Below the pieces are notes generated by a model, which worked only from the letters and a program-made list of their open reading frames with translations, made no database searches and had not been told where the DNA came from. The translations under genes were made by a program, and so were the position numbers. Shown here piece by piece: positions 5,760 through 11,604 of a stretch of 11,604 nt of DNA. Position 1 is the stretch's first letter. Every line of letters starts with the position of its first letter. The DNA comes from CAYYFX01 sp964471155 (lineage in GTDB: Bacteria > ARS69): assembly GCA_964471155.1 (NCBI GenBank), contig CAYYFX010000118.1:1-11604 (forward strand), written 5' to 3'.

Positions 5760-7223
5760 ATGGAGTTCAAGCTCACCCTGTCGCAGAAGCAGACGCTCAA
5801 GCTCGTCATGACGCCGCGGCTCCAGCAGGCGCTGAAGCTGCTGCAGATGCCGGCGCTGGAGCTGTCGCAGCACATCGAGCAGGAGCTCCTCACGAACCCC
5901 CTCCTCGAGGTGGACGAGGAGGCCCCGGACGCGCCCGCCGAGGCGGAGGAGGCGCCCGCGGACGCGAAGGCCCCGGAGGAGAAGGAGCTGGATTCCCCGG
6001 ACGACAAGACGGACTGGTCGGAGTACTTCGACGACGGGTTCGAGTACGCGGAGGGCGGCCGCAGCGAGCGCGAGGAGACGGAGTTCCACGAGAAGGTGCC
6101 GGTGGGGCGCACCACGCTCGCGGACAGCCTGATCGAGCAGCTGCACCTGCTGGACCTGGACGAGGAGACGCTGCGGATCGCGGAGTACCTCGTGGGCTGC
6201 CTGGACGACGGCGGCTTCCTCGGCGTGCCGGTGCCGGAGGTGGCCTCCGCCCTGGGGATCCCGGAGGAGTCGGTGCTCGCGGCGCTCCGGCACGTCCAGG
6301 AGCTGGATCCTCCGGGCATCGGCGCGCGGGACCTGCCGGAGTCGCTGGCCATCCAGCTCCGGGAGGCCGGCCGGGAGGACTCGCTGCCCATGCGGATCGT
6401 CACGGGGCACTTCGAAGCCTTCAAGCAGCGCCAGGTCCAGGAGATCGCGCGGGCGCTGAAGGTCACGCCGGCGGACGTGCAGGAGGCCACGCGGGAGATC
6501 GCGTCGCTGAACCCGCGGCCCGGTGCGGAGCTGGCGCTGGAGGACGCGCGCTACGTCGTGCCGGACCTGGTCGTGGAGAAGGTGGACGGGCAGTACGTGG
6601 TGTCGCTGGCGGACGGGAGCGTGCCGCGCCTGCGCGTGAGCCGCCAGTACCGGCACATCCTGGAGCGCAAGGCGCGGAACGGGAAGGAGGACGCCACCCC
6701 CGCGGAGGCGGCCCGCGCCACCACCGCGGAGGAGGAGTTCAAGTTCGTCCAGGAGAAGATGAAGTCCGCCAGCTGGCTCATCCAGACCATCGAGCAGCGC
6801 CGCCGCACGATGATCCGGGTCATGGAGGCCATCGTGGAGGCGCAGGCGGACTTCTTCGAGCGCGGCCCGCAGGCCCTGCGGCCGCTGACGCTGCAGGACG
6901 TGGCGGAGCGGATCGGCATGCACGAATCCACCGTGAGCCGCGTGACCACGAACAAGTACGTGCAGACGCCGCGCGGGGTCTTCCCGCTGCGGCACTTCTT
7001 CTCGAGCGGCCTGGAGACCGAGTCCGGCGAGAACGTGTCCTCGAAGACGGCGATGGGCCGGATCAAGGATCTCATCGCGGCGGAGGACAAGCGGAAGCCG
7101 CTCTCGGACCAGCGCATCGCGGAGCTTCTGCGAAAGGAGGGCTTGATCGTCGCCCGCCGGACGGTGGCGAAGTACCGGGAGCGGATGGAGATCCTGCCGG
7201 CCCGGTACCGCAAGGAGTTCTGA
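5760..7223 (+). CDS. rpoN: RNA polymerase sigma-54 factor
   Basis: Directs RNA polymerase to -24/-12 promoters that need ATP-driven activators. It has 487 residues, full length for the family. Region I (1-50) is Gln/Leu-rich (LSQKQTLKLVMTPRLQQALKLLQM). An acidic region II runs about 50-110, the core-binding domain about 115-300, and the helix-turn-helix lies around 378-400 (LQDVAERIGMHESTVSRV). The RpoN box ARRTVAKYRE is perfect at 465-474. There is a short Ala/Thr-rich insertion (about residues 310-325) ahead of the EKMKSASWLI helix. The start follows the lptB stop by 8 bases, with GGGGAGAGG directly before ATG. The lptB-rpoN-hpf order is widely kept in Gram-negatives. A strong sigma-54 promoter 2.3 kb upstream on the same strand suggests self-regulation. 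Confidence 0.98.
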   Translation: MEFKLTLSQKQTLKLVMTPRLQQALKLLQMPALELSQHIEQELLTNPLLEVDEEAPDAPAEAEEAPADAKAPEEKELDSPDDKTDWSEYFDDGFEYAEGGRSEREETEFHEKVPVGRTTLADSLIEQLHLLDLDEETLRIAEYLVGCLDDGGFLGVPVPEVASALGIPEESVLAALRHVQELDPPGIGARDLPESLAIQLREAGREDSLPMRIVTGHFEAFKQRQVQEIARALKVTPADVQEATREIASLNPRPGAELALEDARYVVPDLVVEKVDGQYVVSLADGSVPRLRVSRQYRHILERKARNGKEDATPAEAARATTAEEEFKFVQEKMKSASWLIQTIEQRRRTMIRVMEAIVEAQADFFERGPQALRPLTLQDVAERIGMHESTVSRVTTNKYVQTPRGVFPLRHFFSSGLETESGENVSSKTAMGRIKDLIAAEDKRKPLSDQRIAELLRKEGLIVARRTVAKYRERMEILPARYRKEF

Positions 7224-7252
7224 ACCCGATCGTCGAGTCCCTGGAGGGAGCC

Positions 7253-7744
7253 ATGCAAGTCTCCATCACCGCGCGGCACTTCGATCTCACACCCGATCTG
7301 AAGGAGCATGCGGAGTCCCGGCTGGAGCGCCTCACGAAGTTCGCCTCGGACCTGCTCCATGCGAACGTGGTTCTCGGCGTGCAGAAGTACCGGCAGATCG
7401 CCGAGGTCTCCGTTCACGGGGGCAACGGCAACTTCGCCGGCAAGGCCGAGTCCGCCGACATGTTCCTCTCGATCGACGACGCCGTGGAGAAGGTGGAGAA
7501 GCAGATCCGCCGGCACGCACGCATGAGCAAGCCGCGGGACGACGGCAAGGAGGAGCGGATCATGGGGAACACCCGCATCGAGGCCCAGCAGGTGAACCGC
7601 GAGATGATGTCCGTGGAGGAGGCCACGACCCGCGTGGAGGAGGGCGAGGAGATCGTGGTCTTCTCGGACACCGACACCGGCGCCACCCGGGTGGTGTACC
7701 GTCGTCCGGACGGGACCATGAAGCTGATCGACATCGCGAGCTGA
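7253..7744 (+). CDS. hpf: Ribosome hibernation promoting factor, long type with short linker
   Basis: Binds the 30S subunit and promotes inactive 100S ribosome dimers under starvation. It has 163 residues. The N-terminal HPF/RaiA domain (about 1-97) starts MQVSITARHFDLTPDLKEH and contains NVVLGVQKYRQIAEVSVHG and the DMFLSIDDAVEKVEKQIRRH helix. The C-terminal domain (about 119-163; MSVEEATTRVEEGEEIVVF... then VVYRRPDGTMKLID) matches the dimerisation domain of long HPF as in Bacillus. The linker between them is only about 20 residues, against roughly 40 in typical long HPFs. The ATG at 7253 has GGAGG at 7243-7247. It lies 29 bp after rpoN, the usual neighbour. In E. coli this slot holds a short HPF, so the long form separates this lineage from enterics. 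Confidence 0.95.
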   Translation: MQVSITARHFDLTPDLKEHAESRLERLTKFASDLLHANVVLGVQKYRQIAEVSVHGGNGNFAGKAESADMFLSIDDAVEKVEKQIRRHARMSKPRDDGKEERIMGNTRIEAQQVNREMMSVEEATTRVEEGEEIVVFSDTDTGATRVVYRRPDGTMKLIDIAS

Positions 7745-7803
7745 GCCGGGCCGGCCGGGACGGAACGGTCCGACCGGGACGACACGACCGGCGTGGAGGA
7801 GCC
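7745..7803. other. hpf-hprK gap with short symmetric repeats
   Basis: A 59-bp gap holding the palindrome CCGGCCGG (7751-7758), the direct repeat CCGGGACG (7755-7762 and 7774-7781, 19 bp apart) and the inverted repeat CGGTC-C-GACCG (7766-7776). The end carries GGAGGA (7795-7800), the ribosome binding site for hprK. I see no convincing -10/-35 or -24/-12 pair. It may be only GC-rich spacer. Confidence 0.35.
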
Positions 7804-8772
7804 TTGCAGGGGATTTCCGCGAAGCAGCTGTACGAGGAGCGCCGGGCGGAGCTGGACCTCGAGATCATCGTCGAGGCCGGGGACGCCCGGCTGCCCATCA
7901 CGGTGAGCGACGTGAACCGGCCGGGGCTTGCCCTGGCCGGATTCACGGAGAACTTCCTGTACGAGCGCATCCAGATCCTCGGCGAGACGGAGACGCTGTA
8001 CCTGGACACGCTCCGGGACGCGGACCGGCGCAAGGCGCTGGGCCGGCTCTTCGAGCAGGACCTGCCGTGCATCATCGTGTCGAAGGGCCTCCCGGTGGAC
8101 CCGTACCTGCGGCAGCGGTGCGAGGAGCGGGGCGTCCCGCTGCTCCGCACCCGCATGTCCACCACGCCGTTCATCCACCAGCTCACCGCGTACCTCAACG
8201 ACGTCTTCGCGCCCCGCATCACGCTGCACGGCTCGCTGGTCGACGTCTACGGCGTGGGTCTGCTCTTCGCGGGGGAGAGCGGGATCGGGAAGAGCGAGAC
8301 CGCCCTGGACCTCGTGGAGCGCGGGCACCGGCTGGTCGCGGACGACATCGTGATCGTGAGCCGGCGGCCGCCCGCGGGGCTCGTCGGGAGCGCGAACGAG
8401 CTGCTCGGGCACCGCATGGAGATCCGCGGCGTGGGCATCGTGGACATCCGGGAGATGTTCGGGGTGCGGGCCACGCGGCTGAAGAAGCAGGTCGAGGTGG
8501 AGGTCCGCCTCGTGCGCTGGGATCCGGAGGCGCCGTACGAGCGGTTGGGCCTGGAGGAGCGGACCACCTCCATCCTCGGTGTGCGCATCCCGTACGTGAG
8601 CATCCCGCTCGTGCCGGGCAAGAACGTGGCCGTGCTGGCGGAGGTCGTGGCCATGAACCACCTGATCAAGTCGTCCGGCCGGAACGCGGCCGCGGCGCTG
8701 GACGCGCGGCTCAAGGAGCTGATGGCGTCCGGCGCGCCGTACCCGGCGGCGGATGCGGGGGATGCGGATTGA
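7804..8772 (+). CDS. hprK: HPr kinase/phosphorylase
   Basis: ATP- or pyrophosphate-dependent kinase and phosphorylase acting on Ser46 of HPr, reporting cell energy and glycolytic state. It has 322 residues. The N-terminal domain has SDVNRPGLALAGF and YERIQILGETE. The catalytic domain has LHGSLVDVYGVG (His142), Walker A GESGIGKSE (157-165, Lys163), HRLVADD (Asp180/Asp181) and the family signature IRGVGIVDIREMFG. The start is TTG at 7804: GGAGGA at 7795-7800 is correctly spaced, homology begins just after it, and no ATG or GTG fits better. It sits 59 bp after hpf and 25 bp before ptsH, its substrate gene. In many Gram-negatives the pair belongs to an incomplete PTS used for regulation rather than sugar uptake; neither ptsI nor sugar-specific EII genes are in the window. 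Confidence 0.95.
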   Translation: MQGISAKQLYEERRAELDLEIIVEAGDARLPITVSDVNRPGLALAGFTENFLYERIQILGETETLYLDTLRDADRRKALGRLFEQDLPCIIVSKGLPVDPYLRQRCEERGVPLLRTRMSTTPFIHQLTAYLNDVFAPRITLHGSLVDVYGVGLLFAGESGIGKSETALDLVERGHRLVADDIVIVSRRPPAGLVGSANELLGHRMEIRGVGIVDIREMFGVRATRLKKQVEVEVRLVRWDPEAPYERLGLEERTTSILGVRIPYVSIPLVPGKNVAVLAEVVAMNHLIKSSGRNAAAALDARLKELMASGAPYPAADAGDAD

Positions 8773-8797
8773 ACGGGGCGACGCGGAGGCGGACGAG

Positions 8798-9076
8798 GTG
8801 ATCCGGCGCACGGTGAAGATCGGGAACCGGCTGGGGCTGCACATGCGCGCGGCGAACGTCTTCGCGGACGCCGCCAGCCGCTTCGGCGCGTCCGTCCAGG
8901 TGGTCCGCGGCGGGCTGAAGGTGAACGGGAAGAGCATCATGGGCCTGATGATGCTCGCGGCGCCGTACGGCACGGACATCGTGATCGAGACGAACGGTGC
9001 GGACGAGCAGGCGGCCATGGACGAGCTCGCGGGCCTCGTCGAGGACGGGTTCGGCGAGAACGGGTCGGACGCGTGA
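8798..9076 (+). CDS. ptsH: HPr-family phosphocarrier protein
   Basis: Small phosphocarrier accepting phosphate from EI on His15 and from HprK on Ser46. GTG at 8798 is chosen over ATG at 8753 or 8762 for three reasons: GGAGG at 8785-8789 is 8 bases upstream, the product (92 residues) has HPr length, and the numbering then places the histidine exactly at 15 (NRLGLHMRAA) and the serine exactly at 46 (VNGKSIMGLMML). Both phosphorylation sites and Arg17 are kept. Met16 and Ala18 replace the usual Ala16 and Pro18 of GLHARPA; Ala at 18 is also seen in some proteobacterial regulatory HPr/NPr proteins. The stop overlaps the isomerase GTG (GTGA). The upstream starts would overlap hprK by 11-20 bases and add an acidic extension unlike the family. 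Confidence 0.93.
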   Translation: MIRRTVKIGNRLGLHMRAANVFADAASRFGASVQVVRGGLKVNGKSIMGLMMLAAPYGTDIVIETNGADEQAAMDELAGLVEDGFGENGSDA

Positions 9077-10122
9077 GCCGGGCGGCCGCGGTGCGCATCG
9101 GGAACGATCCCTCGGACATGACCGCGCGCGTGCTCGGGCTGCCGGCACAGCTGCGCGAGGCGTGGCGGCTCGCGGCCGGCGGGCCCGCGCTCCTGCCGCC
9201 GGGCGGAGCGCGCCGGTACTGGGTCGTGGGCATGGGCGGCAGCGCCATCGGCGGGGAGTTCGTGCGCGCCCTGGCGGAGGACGGCGGCACGGCGTCCGTG
9301 GACGTGGTGCGCGGCTACGAGATGCCGTCCCCGGCATCGCCGGACCAATTCGCGTTCTTCGTGAGCTACTCCGGGAACACCGAGGAGACGCTCGCGGCGT
9401 GGGAGGACGCGGGCCGCCGGCGCATGGGGCGCGCCGCGGTCACCAGCGGGGGCGAACTCGCCCGGCGCGCCGCCGCCGAGGGCGTGCCGGTGCTGCGCAT
9501 CCCGGGGGGCTCTCCGCCGCGCGCGGCGCTGGGCTGGACGTGCGTGCCCGTGCTGCACGCGCTCGGGCGGGCCGGCGCGCTGCCGCTGGACGGGGACGGG
9601 CTGGAGGAGGCCGCGGCGGCCGCGGAGCGGATGCTCGCGCGGTTCGGCCCCGGAGGCCCGGAGGCCGACGGGATGCGCGCATGGGCCGCGGAGGCCGCGG
9701 GCGGCTGGCCCGTGATCTACGCGGCGGAGCGACCGCATCGCGCCACGGCCACCCGCTGGACCGGGCAGTTGAACGAGAACGGGAAGACGCTGGCCCACGC
9801 CGCGCTGTTCCCGGAGCAGAACCACAACGAGATCGTGCCCTGGGAGCGCGACGCCGCGGCGGTGCGCGCGGCGCGCGTCGTGCTGCTGGACGATCCGGCG
9901 GTGCCCGCGCGGGTGCGGCGCCGCCTGGAGCTGGTGGCCGGGGCATGCGCGCGCGCGGGCGCCCCCGTGCGCCGGTTCGCCCCCGAGGGAACGGGGCTCG
10001 CCGCGCGCCTGTTCTCGCTCGCGGCGCTGGGGGATCTGGCCAGCCTGTACGTGGCGGAGGCCGCCGGCGTGGACCCCACGCCCGTGCCGGCCATCGACCG
10101 CCTGAAGGCCGAGCTGGCCTGA
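9073..10122 (+). CDS. Bifunctional phosphoglucose/phosphomannose isomerase
   Basis: Interconverts glucose 6-phosphate, mannose 6-phosphate and fructose 6-phosphate. It has 349 residues, the length of the PGI/PMI family of archaea and some bacteria and much shorter than classical Pgi. The tandem SIS fold shows GMGGSAIGGE (about 53-62), SYSGNTEETL, the TSGGELAR loop, and the signature QLNENGK with Glu235 and QNHNEI with His251. These two are 16 residues apart, as are the catalytic Glu203 and His219 of the Pyrobaculum enzyme. It ends DPTPVPAIDRLK, the common C-terminus. The GTG start overlaps the ptsH stop, so translation is probably coupled. It feeds F6P and mannose/glucose precursors to glycolysis, and mannose-sugar and envelope synthesis. 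Whether both activities are kept here is inferred. Confidence 0.9.
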   Translation: MSRAAAVRIGNDPSDMTARVLGLPAQLREAWRLAAGGPALLPPGGARRYWVVGMGGSAIGGEFVRALAEDGGTASVDVVRGYEMPSPASPDQFAFFVSYSGNTEETLAAWEDAGRRRMGRAAVTSGGELARRAAAEGVPVLRIPGGSPPRAALGWTCVPVLHALGRAGALPLDGDGLEEAAAAAERMLARFGPGGPEADGMRAWAAEAAGGWPVIYAAERPHRATATRWTGQLNENGKTLAHAALFPEQNHNEIVPWERDAAAVRAARVVLLDDPAVPARVRRRLELVAGACARAGAPVRRFAPEGTGLAARLFSLAALGDLASLYVAEAAGVDPTPVPAIDRLKAELA

Positions 10123-10138
10123 CGGGCGGCCGCCCGTC
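10121..10138 (+). terminator. Palindrome over the isomerase stop codon, possible terminator stem
   Basis: GACGGGCGG-CCGCCCGTC is an 18-bp perfect palindrome that includes part of the TGA stop. As RNA it folds into a 7-bp GC stem with a GGCC loop. No U-tract follows, so it is not a canonical intrinsic terminator. It could be a GC-type pause or processing hairpin, or a binding site. Confidence 0.35.
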
Positions 10139-10209
10139 GGCCGAACGCTCCGGTGGCGGGCGACATCGCCCATCGTCCCACGGCTTCGAAAGCCCTGGTG
10201 ATCGTGCGC

Positions 10210-10256
10210 GGGGCGCGCTACCCTTCCGGATCGACGCGCCCCATCCTCGCGGAAGG
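10210..10256 (+). promoter_or_regulatory. Possible H-type pseudoknot in the metK leader
   Basis: Stem 1 pairs GGGGCGCG (10210-10217) with CGCGCCCC (10235-10242). Within its 17-nt loop, CCTTCCG (10222-10228) is exactly complementary to CGGAAGG (10250-10256), 3' of the stem. Both helices can form together as an H-type pseudoknot with connecting loops of 4, 6 and 7 nt. Several SAM and SAH riboswitches are pseudoknots, but I recognise none of their conserved sequences here. The extreme GC makes chance pairing a serious alternative. It also assumes transcription starts upstream of 10210, which I cannot show. Confidence 0.3.
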
Positions 10257-10264
10257 CCCCCCAA

Positions 10265-10284
10265 GGGCGCCCCGACCGGCGCCC
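10265..10284 (+). promoter_or_regulatory. Strong GC hairpin between the pseudoknot and the metK RBS
   Basis: GGGCGCC (10265-10271) and GGCGCCC (10278-10284) form a perfect 7-bp stem with a 6-nt loop CCGACC. It is followed by a smaller 5-bp stem, CGCGG/CCGCG (10284-10298), that would compete for base 10284. No U-run follows. It sits about 30 nt upstream of GGGAG (10315-10319), the metK ribosome binding site. A structural or attenuation role is only inferred. Confidence 0.4.
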
Positions 10285-10325
10285 GCGGCGCTTCCGCGCA
10301 ACCCGCCCGATCCCGGGAGTTCCGA

Positions 10326-11474
10326 ATGAGCAGCCGGTTCCTGTTCACGTCCGAGTCCGTCACCGAAGGCCACCCCGACAAGGTCGCGGACCAGATCTCC
10401 GACGGGGTCCTGGACGCCCTCCTGGCGCAGGATCCCCTCAGCCGCGTGGCCTGCGAGACCCTCGTGACCACCGGGCTGGCCCTCGTGGCGGGGGAGATCA
10501 CCACCCAGGCGTACGTGCACGTCCCGGACGTCGTCCGCGAGACCCTGCGCCGCATCGGGTATGACAACGCCGCCTACGGCATCGACTGGGAGACCTGCGC
10601 GGTCGTCACGTCCATCGACCGGCAGAGCCCGGACATCGCGATGGGCGTGGACACCGGCGGCGCCGGCGACCAGGGCATGATGTTCGGCTACGCCACGGAC
10701 GAGTCCCCGGACCTGATGCCGCTGCCCATCTCGTTGGCGCACCGCATCTGCCGCCGGCTGGCCGAGGTGCGGAAGTCGCGGGAGCTGGACTTCCTGCGCC
10801 CCGACGGCAAGTCGCAGGTCACGGTGGAATACGAGGGGGATCGCCCGGTCCGCATCGACACCGTCGTGGTGTCCACCCAGCATCACGAGACGGCCACGCA
10901 GGCGCGCATCCGGGAGGCCGTGATCGAGACGGTCGTGAAGCCGCTCCTGCCGGCGGACCTCGTGGACGCGAGCCGTCCCATCACCTACCACGTGAACCCC
11001 ACCGGGCGGTTCGTCGTGGGCGGCCCGCGCGGGGACTCCGGCCTCACCGGGCGCAAGATCATCGTGGACACCTACGGCGGCTCCGCCCGGCACGGCGGCG
11101 GGGCGTTCTCCGGGAAGGATCCCACGAAGGTGGACCGCTCCGCGGCGTACGCGGCGCGGCACGTGGCGAAGAACGTCGTGGCCGCGGGGCTCGCGCGCCG
11201 CTGCGAGCTGCAGCTCGCGTACGCCATCGGCGTGGCGGAGCCGGTGTCCGTGCACGTCGACACCTTCGGCACGGGCAACCTGCCCGACGCCGAGATCGTC
11301 AGGATGATCCGCGGCGCCTTCGACCTGACGCCGAACGGCATCATGAAGTCCCTGGACCTCCGCCGCCCCATGTACGCCAAGACCGCCGCGTACGGGCACT
11401 TCGGGCGCGAGGAGGACGGGTTCCCCTGGGAGCAGCGCAACCGCGTGGACGCGTTGCGCCAGGCGGTGGGATAG
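10326..11474 (+). CDS. metK: S-adenosylmethionine synthetase
   Basis: Makes S-adenosylmethionine from methionine and ATP in the cytoplasm. It has 382 residues, family length. FTSESVTEGHPDK at the N-terminus carries His16, Asp18 and Lys19 of the ATP/Mg site. GAGDQG (112-117) is the first signature. The glycine-rich P-loop-like second signature, GGGAFSGKDP..., spans 257-275 with Lys264. MYAKTAAYGHFGR near the C-terminus is also conserved. The ATG at 10326 has GGGAG at 10315-10319, six bases upstream. It is separated from the isomerase by 203 bp of structured GC-rich DNA, so it is probably a separate transcription unit. A possible -10 (TACCCT, 10219-10224) lacks a good -35 partner. No gene of methionine or SAM recycling is visible beside it. 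Confidence 0.97.
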   Translation: MSSRFLFTSESVTEGHPDKVADQISDGVLDALLAQDPLSRVACETLVTTGLALVAGEITTQAYVHVPDVVRETLRRIGYDNAAYGIDWETCAVVTSIDRQSPDIAMGVDTGGAGDQGMMFGYATDESPDLMPLPISLAHRICRRLAEVRKSRELDFLRPDGKSQVTVEYEGDRPVRIDTVVVSTQHHETATQARIREAVIETVVKPLLPADLVDASRPITYHVNPTGRFVVGGPRGDSGLTGRKIIVDTYGGSARHGGGAFSGKDPTKVDRSAAYAARHVAKNVVAAGLARRCELQLAYAIGVAEPVSVHVDTFGTGNLPDAEIVRMIRGAFDLTPNGIMKSLDLRRPMYAKTAAYGHFGREEDGFPWEQRNRVDALRQAVG

Positions 11475-11604
11475 CCCGGGCGAAGCCCCCGGACGAGTCG
11501 AGCGCGACAGGCGGACGGGCCGCACGGGTCGGTCGCCCCGGGACCCCACTCGCGGGCGTTCGAGCATGCGCGCCACGCGCCCGCAGGGCGCGGTGCGCTC
11601 ACGC
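11475..11604. other. Non-coding tail after metK, no recognisable gene
   Basis: A 5-bp stem CCGGG/CCCGG (11476-11480 and 11488-11492) sits just after the metK stop, and a 7-bp stem GCGGGCG/CGCCCGC (11552-11558 and 11578-11584) lies near the end. Neither has a U-tract, and such pairings are common in DNA this GC-rich. An ATG at 11566 opens a frame that runs off the window without a ribosome binding site or recognisable residues. Confidence 0.4.

Noticed and set aside
8753..8797. ATG at 8753 or 8762 as the ptsH start
   Set aside because: Both overlap hprK, have poor ribosome binding sites and add a non-family extension. GTG at 8798 places His at 15 and Ser at 46, as in HPr proteins.
10178..10198. 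Hairpin GGCTT-CGA-AAGCC with flanking CCA/TGG as a terminator
   Set aside because: The stem is short, with a C-C mismatch and no following U-tract; not separable from chance pairing.
10195..10224. A metK promoter, CTGGTG-N18-TACCCT
   Set aside because: The -10-like part is plausible, but the -35-like part matches only two of six bases. If it were real, transcription would start near 10231 and cut the proposed pseudoknot.
10123..10325. A known SAM-I or SAM-II riboswitch before metK
   Set aside because: I could not find the conserved core sequences of these classes by eye. The possible pseudoknot is kept only as a low-confidence candidate.
11566..11604. Start of another gene at ATG 11566
   Set aside because: Only 13 codons are visible, with no ribosome binding site and no recognisable sequence.
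1..11604. Mobile elements, CRISPR arrays, tRNA/rRNA genes or phage genes
   Set aside because: No terminal repeats, spaced direct repeats, transposase motifs or tRNA-like folds were seen. The window is almost fully packed with housekeeping genes in uniform GC.

Overview
This is a compact, very GC-rich window (roughly 70% or more by eye). All eleven genes lie on the plus strand. The set points to a Gram-negative bacterium with a lipopolysaccharide outer membrane: Kdo synthesis (kdsA, kdsD), a lipid A-type acyltransferase, the LPS-export proteins LptC and LptB, and sigma-54. HPr kinase together with a stand-alone HPr and a phosphoglucose/phosphomannose isomerase makes an ordinary gammaproteobacterium unlikely. 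A deep-branching phylum with a Kdo-type envelope (Eisenbacteria/FCB-like, Gemmatimonadota-like or deltaproteobacterial) fits better, but the sequence does not settle the taxonomy. I see no mobile elements, CRISPR arrays, tRNA or rRNA.

Layout. Positions 1-3412: pyrG (5' end outside the window), kdsA and kdsD, joined by 4-base start/stop overlaps. Positions 3394-3468: a dense control region at the end of kdsD. It holds a textbook sigma-54 -24/-12 element, a sigma-70-type promoter overlapping it by one base, and an 11-bp perfect inverted repeat that spans the next gene's ribosome binding site and start codon. Positions 3456-5751: LpxL-type acyltransferase, lptC, lptB, again with ATGA overlaps. 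Positions 5760-9076: rpoN, a long-type hibernation factor hpf, hprK and ptsH. Positions 9073-10122: bifunctional phosphoglucose/phosphomannose isomerase, overlapping ptsH by GTGA. Positions 10123-10325: the only sizeable intergenic gap, about 200 bp, GC-rich and able to form several hairpins and one possible H-type pseudoknot. Positions 10326-11474: metK. Positions 11475-11604: no recognisable gene.

How it works together. The order resembles the E. coli kdsD-kdsC-lptC-lptA-lptB-rpoN-hpf-ptsN-rapZ-npr locus, but kdsC and lptA are absent, an acyltransferase sits in the kdsC position, and HprK replaces the PtsN/RapZ stretch. Envelope building, sigma-54, ribosome hibernation and a phosphorylation-based carbon/nitrogen sensor are thus in one transcription direction.

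The most interesting part is the control region. A near-perfect sigma-54 promoter lies at the head of the gene run that encodes sigma-54 itself. The two overlapping promoters should give transcripts that differ in whether they can fold a hairpin over the first start codon. The metK leader is a second, weaker candidate for an undescribed RNA element.
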